The notes under the pieces are model-generated. The model saw only the letters and a program-made list of their open reading frames with translations, ran no database searches and was not told where the DNA came from. 64,000 nucleotides of DNA from Erysipelothrix sp. HDW6C (GTDB lineage: Bacteria; Bacillota_I; Bacilli_A; Erysipelotrichales; Erysipelotrichaceae): NCBI RefSeq assembly GCF_011299615.1, contig NZ_CP049861.1, forward strand, positions 2,170,001 through 2,234,000. Direction: 5' to 3'. Positions 51,831-60,339 of this stretch are shown here, one piece after another (positions within the stretch are counted from its first letter, which is position 1; every line of letters starts with the position of its first letter). Made by a program: the position numbers and the translations under genes.

Positions 51831-52340
51831 ATGAAGATTAAGCCTACAGGAACTCCCGCAATTATCGTAAAAGTTTTAGCTGGTTTTATGTTATTAGCAA
51901 GTGTTGCATTTGGCGTTCGTTGTTTTACCGGTGATGATGTTGTCCTCGATTTCACTGGAGCTCTTTTTACATTCATCGGAGCTTGGTTGGTACATTCGGA
52001 AATCAGCAGTGATTTCGTAGTCCTAAATGATGATAGTTTCACAATCACAAGACGCTACTATAATGGTGATAAACTTACATTACGTGAGGACACCATTTTG
52101 TATCATGATGTCCAAGAAATTGGTTATGGGTTTGAACTCAAGGTGCCCCGTATGGAAAAAGCACGCAAAGCGCGCTTTGGTTGGTATTCCCCAAAAGAGA
52201 TCATTTTTATTACAGACACAAAGAAGATTCCATGGAATTGTTTGTCTTATAGTAAAAAGGATATTGCGACACTTTTGAATCACATCCAGGCCAAAACAGA
52301 TGTTACAATCTCCGAGAAACTCACGACGATTAATCCATAA
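51831..52340 (+). CDS. Hypothetical protein with two membrane helices
   Basis: A 169-residue protein: two membrane helices (about 12-32 and 43-62) and a soluble C-terminal part rich in beta strands (about 65-150), similar in layout to small PH-like membrane proteins. AAGGAG lies 8 bases upstream of the ATG. It directly precedes the third tRNA cluster by about 70 bases. Function is unknown. Confidence 0.55.
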   Translation: MKIKPTGTPAIIVKVLAGFMLLASVAFGVRCFTGDDVVLDFTGALFTFIGAWLVHSEISSDFVVLNDDSFTITRRYYNGDKLTLREDTILYHDVQEIGYGFELKVPRMEKARKARFGWYSPKEIIFITDTKKIPWNCLSYSKKDIATLLNHIQAKTDVTISEKLTTINP

Positions 52341-52409
52341 TCATTATTTAATCATTACCTCTTTACTTTACCCATCATTCAGTGTATTATAAGTTAGCAA
52401 TTCGATTTC

Positions 52410-52485
52410 GGAGGTTTAGCTCAGTTGGGAGAGCATCTGCCTTACAAGCAGAGGGTCAGCGGTTCGAGCCCGTTAACCTCCACCA
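52410..52485 (+). tRNA. tRNA-Val (UAC), third copy
   Basis: Identical to the Val tRNAs at 43651 and 44821. Confidence 0.95.
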
Positions 52486-52487
52486 TT

Positions 52488-52563
52488 GCCGACTTAGCTC
52501 AATTGGTAGAGCAACTGATTTGTAATCAGTAGGTTGGGGGTTCAAGTCCTCTAGTCGGCACCA
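52488..52563 (+). tRNA. tRNA-Thr (UGU), second copy
   Basis: Identical to the Thr tRNA at 43729, with the same 2-base spacer after Val. Confidence 0.95.
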
Positions 52564-52569
52564 GGAAGT

Positions 52570-52645
52570 GTCCCGTTAGCTCAGGTGGTAGAGCAACTGA
52601 CTTTTAATCAGTGGGTCGTAGGTTCAAGTCCTACACGGGACACCA
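52570..52645 (+). tRNA. tRNA-Lys (UUU), second copy
   Basis: Identical to the Lys tRNA at 43918. The Tyr gene of the first cluster is missing here. Confidence 0.95.
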
Positions 52646-52653
52646 TTTATTTT

Positions 52654-52727
52654 GCGGGTGTAGTTTAATGGTAAAACTCCAGCCTTCCAAGCTGGCTACG
52701 GGAGTTCGATTCTCCTCACCCGCTCCA
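52654..52727 (+). tRNA. tRNA-Gly (UCC), third copy
   Basis: Identical to the Gly tRNAs at 44010 and 44902. Confidence 0.95.
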
Positions 52728-52740
52728 AAACATTACACAA

Positions 52741-52785
52741 AACGCCTGATGATGGAAATTTCCACAAGTTCAGGCGTTTTTTATA
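52741..52785 (+). terminator. Terminator of the third tRNA cluster
   Basis: AACGCCTGA / TCAGGCGTT with inner pairing GGAAA/TTTCC, then TTTTATA. Confidence 0.8.
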
Positions 52786-52824
52786 TTTTCAAATCAAAAA
52801 TTTATAGAAACTAACCCTTTAGAC

Positions 52825-53010
52825 TTATGATTCTTTCAAAATATCGGGCCCCTTCTTTTTCTCAAAATGTCTCTCTACAAAAAATACTATTATTTCCATA
52901 ATCGAAATACCTGTCCAAATAGCAGCCTCTTTATACTGCTCGAAATATAACATTGTCACTATAAAAACCAGCGAAACTAAGAACGCAATGCCCATCACTA
53001 TTTTCTTCAC
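52825..53010 (-). CDS. Small membrane protein
   Basis: A 61-residue protein with two hydrophobic segments (about 4-22 and 29-46) and a charged tail HFEKKKGPDILKES. GAAAGGAGGT lies just upstream of the ATG. Function is unknown. Confidence 0.5.
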   Translation of the reverse strand: MKKIVMGIAFLVSLVFIVTMLYFEQYKEAAIWTGISIMEIIVFFVERHFEKKKGPDILKES

Positions 53011-53103
53011 AATAAGACCTCCTTTCGTTTAGTTTATAAAACAAAATTAAAATCAGTGTTTAACCCTATACACATTATATCAAATATAAAAGTATAGACT
53101 GTT

Positions 53104-53175
53104 ATGAGTATCAACGTGAATGAGCGATTACAGAGAATTCGAGTGGCGCTGGCAGAAAAAAACAAGGCCCCCTGA
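53104..53175 (+). pseudogene. Truncated N-terminus of an XRE-type gene
   Basis: ATG at 53104 reads MSINVNERLQRIRVALAEKN and stops after three more codons. The pattern matches the first helix of XRE regulators (RIKVVLAEKNK-type), where an HTH should follow. There is no ribosome site. The stop lies in the left arm of the terminator hairpin at 53159-53184. A relic of a deleted regulator is the likely explanation. Confidence 0.45.
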
Positions 53176-53184
53176 CCTTGTTTT
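53159..53184 (+). terminator. Intrinsic terminator before glpK
   Basis: AAAACAAGG-CCCCCTGA-CCTTGTTTT, then CTTTT. A symmetric A/T design makes it bidirectional. Confidence 0.75.
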
Positions 53185-53464
53185 CTTTTGCTATACCCCT
53201 CATAGCATTTGTGTAATGCAATACATCCCCTTAAGTAAAATGATGACCACCCTCATCATTCAACTCGAACACGCGTCGAATGTTCTCGCCTTGTGTACCT
53301 ATAATTTAACACTTTGAATCACAAATCATACTTCACGTGCTCATGAAACCCATTGAATGGGTGATGTTCTTATGTTTTGTGAACTTTGAACACAGTTGAG
53401 TTTAAAAAAATAATGTCTTCGTTTGTTTTGTACGTTATAATACATATAGAAACGGGGTACTCAC

Positions 53465-54949
53465 ATGGGAAAATATATCATTGCATTGGATCAAGGAACG
53501 ACGAGCTCTCGTGCTATTATTTTCGATAAAGATCACAATATGGTTGATGTCGCGCAAGCAGATTTGCAACAGTTCTATCCGCAATCGGGATGGGTGGAGC
53601 AAGATCCCATGGATATATGGTCAACTCAGAGTGGTGTTTTGAATCAAGTCATTGCAAAGTCAGGAATCGATGTGAGCGATATTGATTCTATTGGTATAAC
53701 CAATCAAAGAGAAACTACCATAATTTGGGATCGTGTTACGGGGCGCCCAATCTATAACGCTATTGTTTGGCAGTGCCGGCGAACTGCACATATCGCAGCA
53801 CAATTGGTTGAAGATGGCCATGCTGAGTATATCCGGAACAATACTGGACTCGTTGTCGACGCATACTTTTCGGCAACGAAAATACGATGGATTCTTGATA
53901 AAGTTCCCGGAGCACAACAGCGCGCAGAACGTGGTGAATTAATGTTTGGAACTGTCGATGCCTGGCTTATATACAACCTCACCGATCGCAAAGTCCACGT
54001 TACTGATGTTACCAATGCCTCACGGACAATGCTTTTCAACATCCACACACTTGAATGGGATCAATCATTACTAGAAATTCTCAATATTCCCCAGGCAATA
54101 CTCCCCTCGGTTATCAGTAGCAGTGAAGTGTACGGCTATACGAATATCCAAGGGCATCAAGTCAAACTCGCTGGTGTTGCTGGTGATCAACAAGCAGCTT
54201 TATTTGGTCAAACTGCCTTTAATCCTGGAGAAGCCAAGAATACGTACGGAACAGGATGCTTTGTTTTGATGAATACTGGAACAACACCTGTCTTATCACA
54301 GCACGGATTGGTAACTACAATTGCAAGTTCTGTTAATGGTGAGATTCATTACGCACTCGAAGGATCAATCTTTGCTGCAGGTTCTATCATGAGATGGCTA
54401 AGGGACGATTTGAACATGATTGCGACAGTTCAAGAATCTGAAACACTTGCCAACCAGGTTAAAGATACCCAAGGTGCCGTTTTTGTTCCAGCATTCTCAG
54501 GACTTGGTGCACCCTATTGGGATATGTACGCACGCGGCGCCATTCATGGCATGAGTTATGCAACTGGTCGTAATCATATTGTGCGTGCAGCACTGGAGTC
54601 AATTGCCTATCAATCACACGATGTATTGAAGGCCATGGAACAGGATAGTGGGTACCGTCTGACAAATTTACAAGTTGATGGTGGTGCAAGTTCCAATCAA
54701 TTTCTCATGCAATTTCAAGCAGACATTCTCGGTATCGATGTCAACAGACCAACAATCCGAGAATCAACAGCACTCGGTGCAGCTTTTCTAGCAGGTTTGG
54801 CTACTGGGTTCTTTACTGATAAAAAGGCCCTCAAATCATTGCATTCGCAAAATACCACATGGACTCCAAAAATGGATGAAACCACACGACAAACACTAAT
54901 CAAACAATGGCAAAAAGCAGTGGGTCGATCAACGAACTGGTTAGAATAG
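53465..54949 (+). CDS. glpK: Glycerol kinase
   Basis: A 494-residue FGGY-family kinase, full length. ALDQGTTSSRAIIFD begins the ATPase fold; SGWVEQDPMDIW, GITNQRETT and IVWQCRRT contribute to glycerol binding. NTYGTGCFVLMNTG and VDGGASSNQFLMQFQADIL form the nucleotide site. It phosphorylates glycerol to glycerol 3-phosphate for glycolysis or lipid synthesis. The HPr-type regulatory histidine seen in some Gram-positives could not be confirmed. It is monocistronic, with its own terminator, and no glpF or glpO gene is next to it. Confidence 0.96.
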   Translation: MGKYIIALDQGTTSSRAIIFDKDHNMVDVAQADLQQFYPQSGWVEQDPMDIWSTQSGVLNQVIAKSGIDVSDIDSIGITNQRETTIIWDRVTGRPIYNAIVWQCRRTAHIAAQLVEDGHAEYIRNNTGLVVDAYFSATKIRWILDKVPGAQQRAERGELMFGTVDAWLIYNLTDRKVHVTDVTNASRTMLFNIHTLEWDQSLLEILNIPQAILPSVISSSEVYGYTNIQGHQVKLAGVAGDQQAALFGQTAFNPGEAKNTYGTGCFVLMNTGTTPVLSQHGLVTTIASSVNGEIHYALEGSIFAAGSIMRWLRDDLNMIATVQESETLANQVKDTQGAVFVPAFSGLGAPYWDMYARGAIHGMSYATGRNHIVRAALESIAYQSHDVLKAMEQDSGYRLTNLQVDGGASSNQFLMQFQADILGIDVNRPTIRESTALGAAFLAGLATGFFTDKKALKSLHSQNTTWTPKMDETTRQTLIKQWQKAVGRSTNWLE

Positions 54950-54950
54950 G

Positions 54951-54985
54951 AAAAGACCGCATGGGTGTGCGGTCTTATTATTTTT
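54951..54985 (+). terminator. Terminator after glpK
   Basis: AAGACCGCA (54953-54961) / TGCGGTCTT (54968-54976), then ATTATTTTT. It works for the convergent NADPH-FMN reductase gene too. Confidence 0.8.
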
Positions 54986-55544
54986 AGAAGCTAAACAGTT
55001 TATTACGTTCTGCTTTGAGCGTATCCGTGAGGAGCATGTCCTCTTCAATATTACGGGCAAGTCGCTTGAGGCGGAAATGAACATCATCTTCGATAATTTC
55101 GGTTCGATAAAAATCTTTTCCTTCAATAAAGACATACTTCGCAACTGTCCGTGCCTTCATATATGAGAGAATCGGTTTCAACTGATATTCTCCAACCATA
55201 TAGTGTTTTGAAGATCCCGCCGTCATCACGATGCCAACTACTTTATCCTTGAGACCATCAATTGGGATGAGGTCAAAGATATTTTTTAATGCACCAGGAA
55301 TGGATGCTTGGAATACTGGCGAACCAATTACCAACGCATCCGCTGCGAGGATTTTCTCGACGAGATGCAATGTATCCCCTTCATAATCACGATAATCACG
55401 TCCATCACTAAACGCAACCTCAATTTCTTTCAAATCGACGACTTCAAAGTCTACATCACTTGAGAACAAAGGTTTTAGCGTATCCAGTGCAATCCGTGTT
55501 TTTGTTCCAAATACAGATCCTGATATTGCCAGTACTTTTTTCAT
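54984..55544 (-). CDS. NADPH-dependent FMN reductase
   Basis: A 186-residue flavodoxin-like protein starting KKVLAISGSVFGTKTRIALD, the phosphate-binding loop for FMN; VIGSPVFQASIPGALKNIFDLI is typical of NADPH-dependent FMN reductases (SsuE/ArsH family). It may supply reduced FMN to the luciferase-like monooxygenase encoded 1 base upstream, a common flavin two-component pair. A substrate cannot be inferred. Confidence 0.85.
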   Translation of the reverse strand: MKKVLAISGSVFGTKTRIALDTLKPLFSSDVDFEVVDLKEIEVAFSDGRDYRDYEGDTLHLVEKILAADALVIGSPVFQASIPGALKNIFDLIPIDGLKDKVVGIVMTAGSSKHYMVGEYQLKPILSYMKARTVAKYVFIEGKDFYRTEIIEDDVHFRLKRLARNIEEDMLLTDTLKAERNKLFSF

Positions 55545-55545
55545 C

Positions 55546-56604
55546 TTATTGTTGCTCCTTCACTGCTTCACGCGCTTCAATTCCAGCACGTACCGCAGGA
55601 ATAATTTCTTCGGCAAGCACTTTAATTTGACGAGAAACTTCATCAAAGGGGATACCACCCATGTCCAATTGAATCATCAAACGATCGTGTTGGTAGAGAT
55701 CATACTGATACAAAATCTTATCAACGATTGTTTGGGGTGATCCAACAAGCATTGCTTGACGGACATCAATTGAGTCAGCCATCAATTCCATTGAGAACCC
55801 AGTTCCATTTGCCATTTTAAATCCTTGATCCAAATGAGGGTAGAAACTACGCAGTGCATCAGTATCTGTTTCCTGAGTATGGAACAATGCCGTAATTCCA
55901 ACCTTCGCTTCTTCAGGATTGTGGCCATATGCTTTCCAATGTTTTCTAAATGTTTCCACTGAGTGATTGAAGAGTGAAGCGGGTCCTGCAAGTGTTGCTA
56001 AAATCATTGGTACACCGGCAATTCCAGCCTTAACGGCACTTGCAGGTGGACCACCTACCGCACGCCAAATTGGTAATTTTCCATTCTTTGGTTTTGGAAG
56101 CAAATGGGCATTTTCCAATGGTGCACGAAAACGACCGCGCCAGTTGATGGTTTCTTCGTTATTCAACATCGTAAGAAGTTCCATTTTTTCCTCAAAGAGT
56201 TCTTCATAATCACGAACATTGAATCCCAATAATTCAAACCCACCCAAACGAGAAGCACGTCCTGCAACAATTTCAGCACGACCATCAGAAATTAAATCTA
56301 GGGTTGAAAAATCCTCATATACCCGTACTGGATCACTGGTGCTTAAGACTGAAGCAGAACTTGAAACAATAATATTCTTTGTCTCACGAGCGATTGCAGC
56401 AAGGATAAGAGCGTGTGCTTGACTGATGAAATGTTCTTGATGGCTTTCACCAACGGCAAACAAATCCATGCCATACGCATCTGCTAATTTCGCAGCTTGA
56501 ATAATATCTTCAATGCGTTGTTGTTCACTAATAAGTGTTCCTGTTTTTGGATTTGGCATGTGGTCTCCTAATGTATAGAGACCAATTTCAAATTTTTTCT
56601 TCAT
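55546..56604 (-). CDS. LLM-class flavin-dependent oxidoreductase
   Basis: A 352-residue bacterial luciferase-like (TIM barrel) oxidoreductase. LYTLGDHMPNPKTG, FAVGESHQEHF, SSASVLSTSDPVRVYEDFSTLDLIS and AEIVAGRASRLG are typical of LLM enzymes. It probably uses FMNH2 from the adjacent reductase. The ATG at 56604 follows GAAGG; the upstream frame to 56652 is not needed. A large AT-rich palindrome lies upstream of it. Confidence 0.85.
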   Translation of the reverse strand: MKKKFEIGLYTLGDHMPNPKTGTLISEQQRIEDIIQAAKLADAYGMDLFAVGESHQEHFISQAHALILAAIARETKNIIVSSSASVLSTSDPVRVYEDFSTLDLISDGRAEIVAGRASRLGGFELLGFNVRDYEELFEEKMELLTMLNNEETINWRGRFRAPLENAHLLPKPKNGKLPIWRAVGGPPASAVKAGIAGVPMILATLAGPASLFNHSVETFRKHWKAYGHNPEEAKVGITALFHTQETDTDALRSFYPHLDQGFKMANGTGFSMELMADSIDVRQAMLVGSPQTIVDKILYQYDLYQHDRLMIQLDMGGIPFDEVSRQIKVLAEEIIPAVRAGIEAREAVKEQQ

Positions 56605-56641
56605 ATCAATACCTTCTTTCCTCACATATATATTTGCTATG

Positions 56642-56674
56642 TTTAATAACATATTAATTTAATATGTTATTAAA
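56642..56674. promoter_or_regulatory. 33-bp palindrome upstream of the oxidoreductase genes
   Basis: Two 15-bp arms TTTAATAACATATTA / TAATATGTTATTAAA around a 3-base centre, 38 bases upstream of the LLM ATG. It is a strong candidate operator for a dimeric repressor (MarR/HxlR-type), which is not encoded in this window. Confidence 0.6.
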
Positions 56675-56699
56675 GTAAAGAAGAATGCTCACACTCATA

Positions 56700-56731
56700 A
56701 AAAGGCCTTCGAAGTTTCCTTCAAAGGTCCA
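56700..56731 (-). terminator. Terminator after the response regulator gene
   Basis: GGACCTTTGAAG / CTTCGAAGGCC (imperfect) then TTTTTA on the minus strand, just after the stop codon. Confidence 0.6.
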
Positions 56732-57406
56732 TTACTCTTCCGATAAACGAACACCCACACCCCATACGGTTTGGATATATTCGATACTCGGATCAATTCT
56801 CCGAAATTTCTTTCGGATGCTACTAATGTGAACATTCACAGTGTTTTCATCCAATGATAATCCCTCACCCCAAATGCTCGCATACAGCGATTCTTTAGTA
56901 ATTGTTTTGTTGGGATTATTCAATAGCAACTTCATGATTTCAACTTCCTTTTTTGACAAGTCGACAAGCTCACCACTTAGTTCGATTTTCAAGTCCGCAG
57001 GATAGTATTTAATATTTTTATACCGAACGCCCTTCGGACTCACAAATTTATGCTCTATGCTTAATTGTTCTGCAACGCGTGCTTTTAGTATATTTGCATC
57101 TACTGGCTTCACAACATAATCATTGGCTCCATTCATCAACATCGACATGGTGACACTGGTTTCTGAAATTTCTGATAAAACAATTATAGGTATCGAGCTT
57201 TCATCTCGAACCATTTCCAGAAGTTTCCCCCCATCAAATCCTGGCAGTCTTACATCGAGAAGTATGAGATCAACAGCATTCTGTTGAAAACATCTGAGAC
57301 CCTCCACACCACTTCTTACAGTGATTACCGAATATGTTTCTGAAAGATAACTCTCAAGAACCGTATTCAAGCGATGGTCGTCTTCGACGATAAGAATTGT
57401 TTTCAT
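56732..57406 (-). CDS. OmpR-family response regulator
   Basis: A 224-residue two-component response regulator. The receiver domain has VEDDHRLNTVLESYL, the phosphorylation Asp in ILLDVRLPGFDG and KPVDANILKARV; the C-terminal winged HTH follows (about 130-220; DLSKKEVEIMKLLLNNPNKTI and SLDENTVNVHISSIRKKFR). No histidine kinase gene is adjacent, so it is an orphan in this window. It is divergent from lrgAB, which it may control. The ATG at 57406 follows AAGGGAGGGG. Confidence 0.88.
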   Translation of the reverse strand: MKTILIVEDDHRLNTVLESYLSETYSVITVRSGVEGLRCFQQNAVDLILLDVRLPGFDGGKLLEMVRDESSIPIIVLSEISETSVTMSMLMNGANDYVVKPVDANILKARVAEQLSIEHKFVSPKGVRYKNIKYYPADLKIELSGELVDLSKKEVEIMKLLLNNPNKTITKESLYASIWGEGLSLDENTVNVHISSIRKKFRRIDPSIEYIQTVWGVGVRLSEE

Positions 57407-57527
57407 GTTCCCCTCCCTTTTCACTATTATATCACGTGATTTTATAATAAACCCTTTACATACACTCAGAAATTCATTTTCTCGTGAATTTGTGTTAAAA
57501 TTAACAGAGTTTAAAGGACGTGTATTT

Positions 57528-57878
57528 ATGGAAATTATTTTTCAATTTATGATTATTGCCGGTTTTGCCTTCGCTGGGGATGCAATTGCACTCTTATTGC
57601 ACCTTCCGATTCCAGGAAGCATTATCGGCCTAATCCTGTTGTTTTTAGCATTGCAGTTTAAGATTCTTGAACTAAAAAAAGTTGAACGGGTTGGATTATG
57701 GCTTAAAAATAACCTTGCATTTCTCTTTGTACCCATTACAGTTGGTATCATAACTTACTTTGATATCCTAAAGACTTCGTGGTTAAACATTGTGATTGTT
57801 TTAGTTGTTTCGACGCTGTTCACCTATCTTGTTACAGCTTTCGTAGCAACAAAGATTCTTGCGAAAGGGGATAACTAA
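57528..57878 (+). CDS. lrgA: LrgA/CidA-family holin-like protein
   Basis: A 116-residue membrane protein (MEIIFQFMIIAGFAFAGD...) with about four helices and the family's LLHLPIPGSIIGLILLFLAL. LrgA-type proteins modulate murein hydrolase activity and cell death. The frame extends to 57405 but the ATG at 57528 follows AAAGGAC. It overlaps lrgB by one base (TAATG). Confidence 0.82.
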   Translation: MEIIFQFMIIAGFAFAGDAIALLLHLPIPGSIIGLILLFLALQFKILELKKVERVGLWLKNNLAFLFVPITVGIITYFDILKTSWLNIVIVLVVSTLFTYLVTAFVATKILAKGDN

Positions 57879-58582
57879 TGGAAAAAGTCCTGATCAATCC
57901 CTTGTTTGGATTGGTGCTTACCGCACTTGTTTATACCCTTACATCGATGCTTCAACGCAAAACACAATCCGACTTATTGAATCCTTTGTTAATGGCAAGT
58001 ATTACTATTATTGCGATTCTTATTATATTCAATATCCCATACGAGACATTCAATGCGGGCGGAAAGTTCATCACAGCGCTTATTGGCCCCGCTACAGTCG
58101 CTTTAGCGATCCCCTTGTATCAAAACATAGCAATCCTCAAAAAGCACTGGAAAGTCGTTCTATTAAGTATCCTCGCCGGTGTTATTGCGCATGCTCTCAT
58201 TATTGGCATCCTTGCATTTGTATTAAGTCTTGATTCCACTATGATTGCTACCTTAATTCCAAAATCCGTCACAACAGCGATTGCTGCTGATGTGGCTGAA
58301 AGTCTTGGTGGTATTACCACATTGACGGTTTCTATTGTAATCATTACCGGTATCTTTGGCGCCGCATTCGCACCCATTGTAAATAAACTTTGCAAGATTA
58401 AAGATCCAATTGCTCAAGGATTGGCATTGGGTACTGCCGCACATGCAGTGGGTACATCAAAGGCTGTTGAAATGGGTGAGACCCAAGGCATTATGTCAAC
58501 ACTCGCACTCGTCGTAACTGGTATTGCAACAGTGCTCCTGTCCCCTATAACACAGATTATTATCGAAAAAATATTATTCTAA
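57878..58582 (+). CDS. lrgB: LrgB-family membrane protein
   Basis: A 234-residue polytopic membrane protein, partner of LrgA. Typical segments are GPATVALAIPLYQN, LIPKSVTTAIAADVAES and AAHAVGTSKAVEMGE. It probably acts with LrgA as holin/antiholin-like control or as a small-molecule transporter (pyruvate in some homologues). An OmpR-type regulator gene is divergent to lrgA. Confidence 0.85.
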   Translation: MEKVLINPLFGLVLTALVYTLTSMLQRKTQSDLLNPLLMASITIIAILIIFNIPYETFNAGGKFITALIGPATVALAIPLYQNIAILKKHWKVVLLSILAGVIAHALIIGILAFVLSLDSTMIATLIPKSVTTAIAADVAESLGGITTLTVSIVIITGIFGAAFAPIVNKLCKIKDPIAQGLALGTAAHAVGTSKAVEMGETQGIMSTLALVVTGIATVLLSPITQIIIEKILF

Positions 58583-58595
58583 AGGAGATTCAAAG

Positions 58596-59045
58596 ATGAA
58601 AAAGGTTCTATTTGTTTGCTTGGGTAATATATGCCGTTCACCAATGGCAGAAGCAATTTTCAAAGATATGGCAGCGGGACTGATTGATGTCGATTCGGCA
58701 GCAACAAGTCGATGGAACGACGGTCAAGCACCGCATAAAGGAACTCAAGATGTTCTAAAAAGTCGTGGATTGCACTGTGATGGCATGTTCGCACGTCAAA
58801 TCACGCCTGATGACTTTTTAAATTTTGACTATATCATTGGAATGGATTCAGAGAATGTGGACAACTTAAAGGCTATTGCACCTGAAGGCACTCTCGATAG
58901 GATCCATCTCTTTCTTGATATCGTAGATGGTCGTGAAGGCCAAGGCGTCCCTGACCCTTGGTATACCGGTGACTTTGATGAAACCGAGCGACTTGTCGTT
59001 GAAGGATCACGTCGGTGGGTTGAATATATTACGAATCAAGTCTAA
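58596..59045 (+). CDS. Low-molecular-weight protein-tyrosine phosphatase
   Basis: A 149-residue cytoplasmic phosphatase: P-loop FVCLGNICRSPMAEAI (Cys and Arg of CX5RS), the catalytic Asp in VPDPWYTGD near residue 123, and a typical length. It dephosphorylates phosphotyrosine; in Gram-positives such enzymes often regulate capsule or stress. It follows lrgB by 13 bases with AAAGGAGA upstream. Confidence 0.92.
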   Translation: MKKVLFVCLGNICRSPMAEAIFKDMAAGLIDVDSAATSRWNDGQAPHKGTQDVLKSRGLHCDGMFARQITPDDFLNFDYIIGMDSENVDNLKAIAPEGTLDRIHLFLDIVDGREGQGVPDPWYTGDFDETERLVVEGSRRWVEYITNQV

Positions 59046-59098
59046 TAGAAGGCATCCCCTGAGCAAGTCCAGTTGCAGTGCTTGAAAAAATGGTTTGA

Positions 59099-59281
59099 AA
59101 GATCGTCCCAAAAGATCCAATCAGAATCAGTGACAGCAAGTTTGAAAAAGTCATCCTAGGAGTTTTTAATACACCCAAAGACTTTAAGCCTTATGATGGC
59201 ATCGTGAACTTATACGATGGAAATATGAAATGGGGTGAAACATTTGTTATGATGCCCTTTACCTCTCGATTTTCTGTTTGA
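59099..59281 (+). pseudogene. C-terminal fragment of an unknown gene
   Basis: The plus-strand frame 59099-59281 encodes about 60 residues (...SKFEKVILGVFNTPKDF...YDGIVNLYDGNMKWGETFV...) up to a TGA, with no start or ribosome site and a stop just upstream. The amino-acid pattern looks like real protein. It is probably the 3' end of a deleted gene. Confidence 0.5.
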
Positions 59282-59317
59282 AAAGGCATAAGATAGAAGT
59301 ATACCAAAGGAGGCATT

Positions 59318-59638
59318 ATGATGAAAGTAATTTTCCATGTCGATGATGAAAATGTTTTCCCAGAAGCATATGCAAATATTAAAAACCTCATCGCAACCAA
59401 TCAAGTTGAGGATATACACTTGCTCCTCAACGGTGGTCCTGTAGAACTGGGGATCGACAATCCATACATTCGAGAGTTGTCAGTTGAAGACCATGTTCGG
59501 GTTAGCGTCTGCAACAATGCTTTACGAGGAATGGGGATTAATCCTGAACAAATCATGAAGTCTGTTCAAATTGTTCCCGCTGGAGTTCTTGAGCTTGTCG
59601 TTCGACAATCTGAGGGTTTCGCGTATATTAAACCATAA
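59318..59638 (+). CDS. DsrE-family protein
   Basis: A 106-residue protein with a DsrE/DsrF-like alpha/beta fold: KVIFHVDDENVFPEAYANIKN, HLLLNGGPVELG, and a Cys in VSVCNNALRGMG. Such proteins are often involved in sulfur transfer; for this single-gene form the role is unclear. Two ATGs lie after GGAGG (4 and 7 bases); the second may be the real start. Confidence 0.72.
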   Translation: MMKVIFHVDDENVFPEAYANIKNLIATNQVEDIHLLLNGGPVELGIDNPYIRELSVEDHVRVSVCNNALRGMGINPEQIMKSVQIVPAGVLELVVRQSEGFAYIKP

Positions 59639-59664
59639 AAAAACCAGATAACTGGTTTTTTTTA
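59637..59664. terminator. Bidirectional terminator
   Basis: AAAACCAG-ATAA-CTGGTTTT with A-run left and T-run right, between convergent genes. Confidence 0.85.
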
Positions 59665-60288
59665 CGACTCAATTGTATAACGTAATGTCGTCTGATTCTT
59701 TTGTGGATTGTCCACGTCCATTCTTAAGTAAATTTCACGATGAAATGCTTCATTAGAGCGGACAAGATTATGATCAAAAATAAATGTCGAAAGTTTCGCA
59801 AACGATTCGGGCTCATCATCATAACTTCCTTGATGTAAGATTTGAACCGCTTTAGATTCTGGCGTTGTAACAAAAGTTACTGCCTTTAAGTCTTCCGGGT
59901 TTATTTTTTTTGATGCCTTGGTAAACGCCATTTGAAATATTGATTCGGTTACAAAATCGGGTTGTCGAATCATAATCGTATACGTCAAGCGGTCTTTATC
60001 CAAACCATGTTGAGAAATATCATCTGGCATTTGCGTCGAACTCCAGTCACCTTCTAGTGGATAGACTGTATACTCAAAATACCCATCAGGAGTAAATCCG
60101 CCTTTCGGCATCATTCGGATTCCATAACTTATCGAATACAGCATCTGTATGTGTTCCTTGAATGCAGCACTGTTTGGATTTCCAACACCTGAGACTTGGA
60201 CATACTTCAAAGATGGTATCGTCACAACAGCAGGTACTAATTTCCCAATATAAAGTTCTTTCTCTTTTTTACGCCATTCGTGTTTCAT
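59662..60288 (-). CDS. GyrI-like small-molecule-binding protein
   Basis: About 208 residues. VVTIPSLKYVQVSGVGNPNS is the beginning of the GyrI-like domain, which binds small hydrophobic ligands and is found in MerR/AraC effector domains and in stand-alone form. YSISYGIRMMPK and FEYTVYPLEGDW fit the duplicated alpha-beta pattern. No DNA-binding domain is present. The ATG at 60288 follows AGAGGTG. Function is unknown. Confidence 0.75.
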   Translation of the reverse strand: MKHEWRKKEKELYIGKLVPAVVTIPSLKYVQVSGVGNPNSAAFKEHIQMLYSISYGIRMMPKGGFTPDGYFEYTVYPLEGDWSSTQMPDDISQHGLDKDRLTYTIMIRQPDFVTESIFQMAFTKASKKINPEDLKAVTFVTTPESKAVQILHQGSYDDEPESFAKLSTFIFDHNLVRSNEAFHREIYLRMDVDNPQKNQTTLRYTIES

Positions 60289-60312
60289 CACAATCACCTC
60301 TCTCACATTATA

Positions 60313-60334
60313 AACCCTCACAGTATGTGAGGGT
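60313..60334. terminator. Hairpin between the permease-prefix and GyrI-like genes
   Basis: AACCCTCACA-GTA-TGTGAGGGT lies just after the stop of the 60340 gene; T-content downstream is moderate, so it may be a weak terminator. Confidence 0.45.
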
Positions 60335-60339
60335 CAAGT

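Larger units (their letters stand above)
53011..53464 (+). other. Intergenic region upstream of glpK
   Basis: Holds the XRE remnant and hairpin (53104-53184), a small ACCCAT/ATGGGT hairpin (around 53348-53362) and a TATAAT (53436-53441) 24 bases before the glpK start, which lacks a good -35. I see no clear cre site. Confidence 0.4.
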
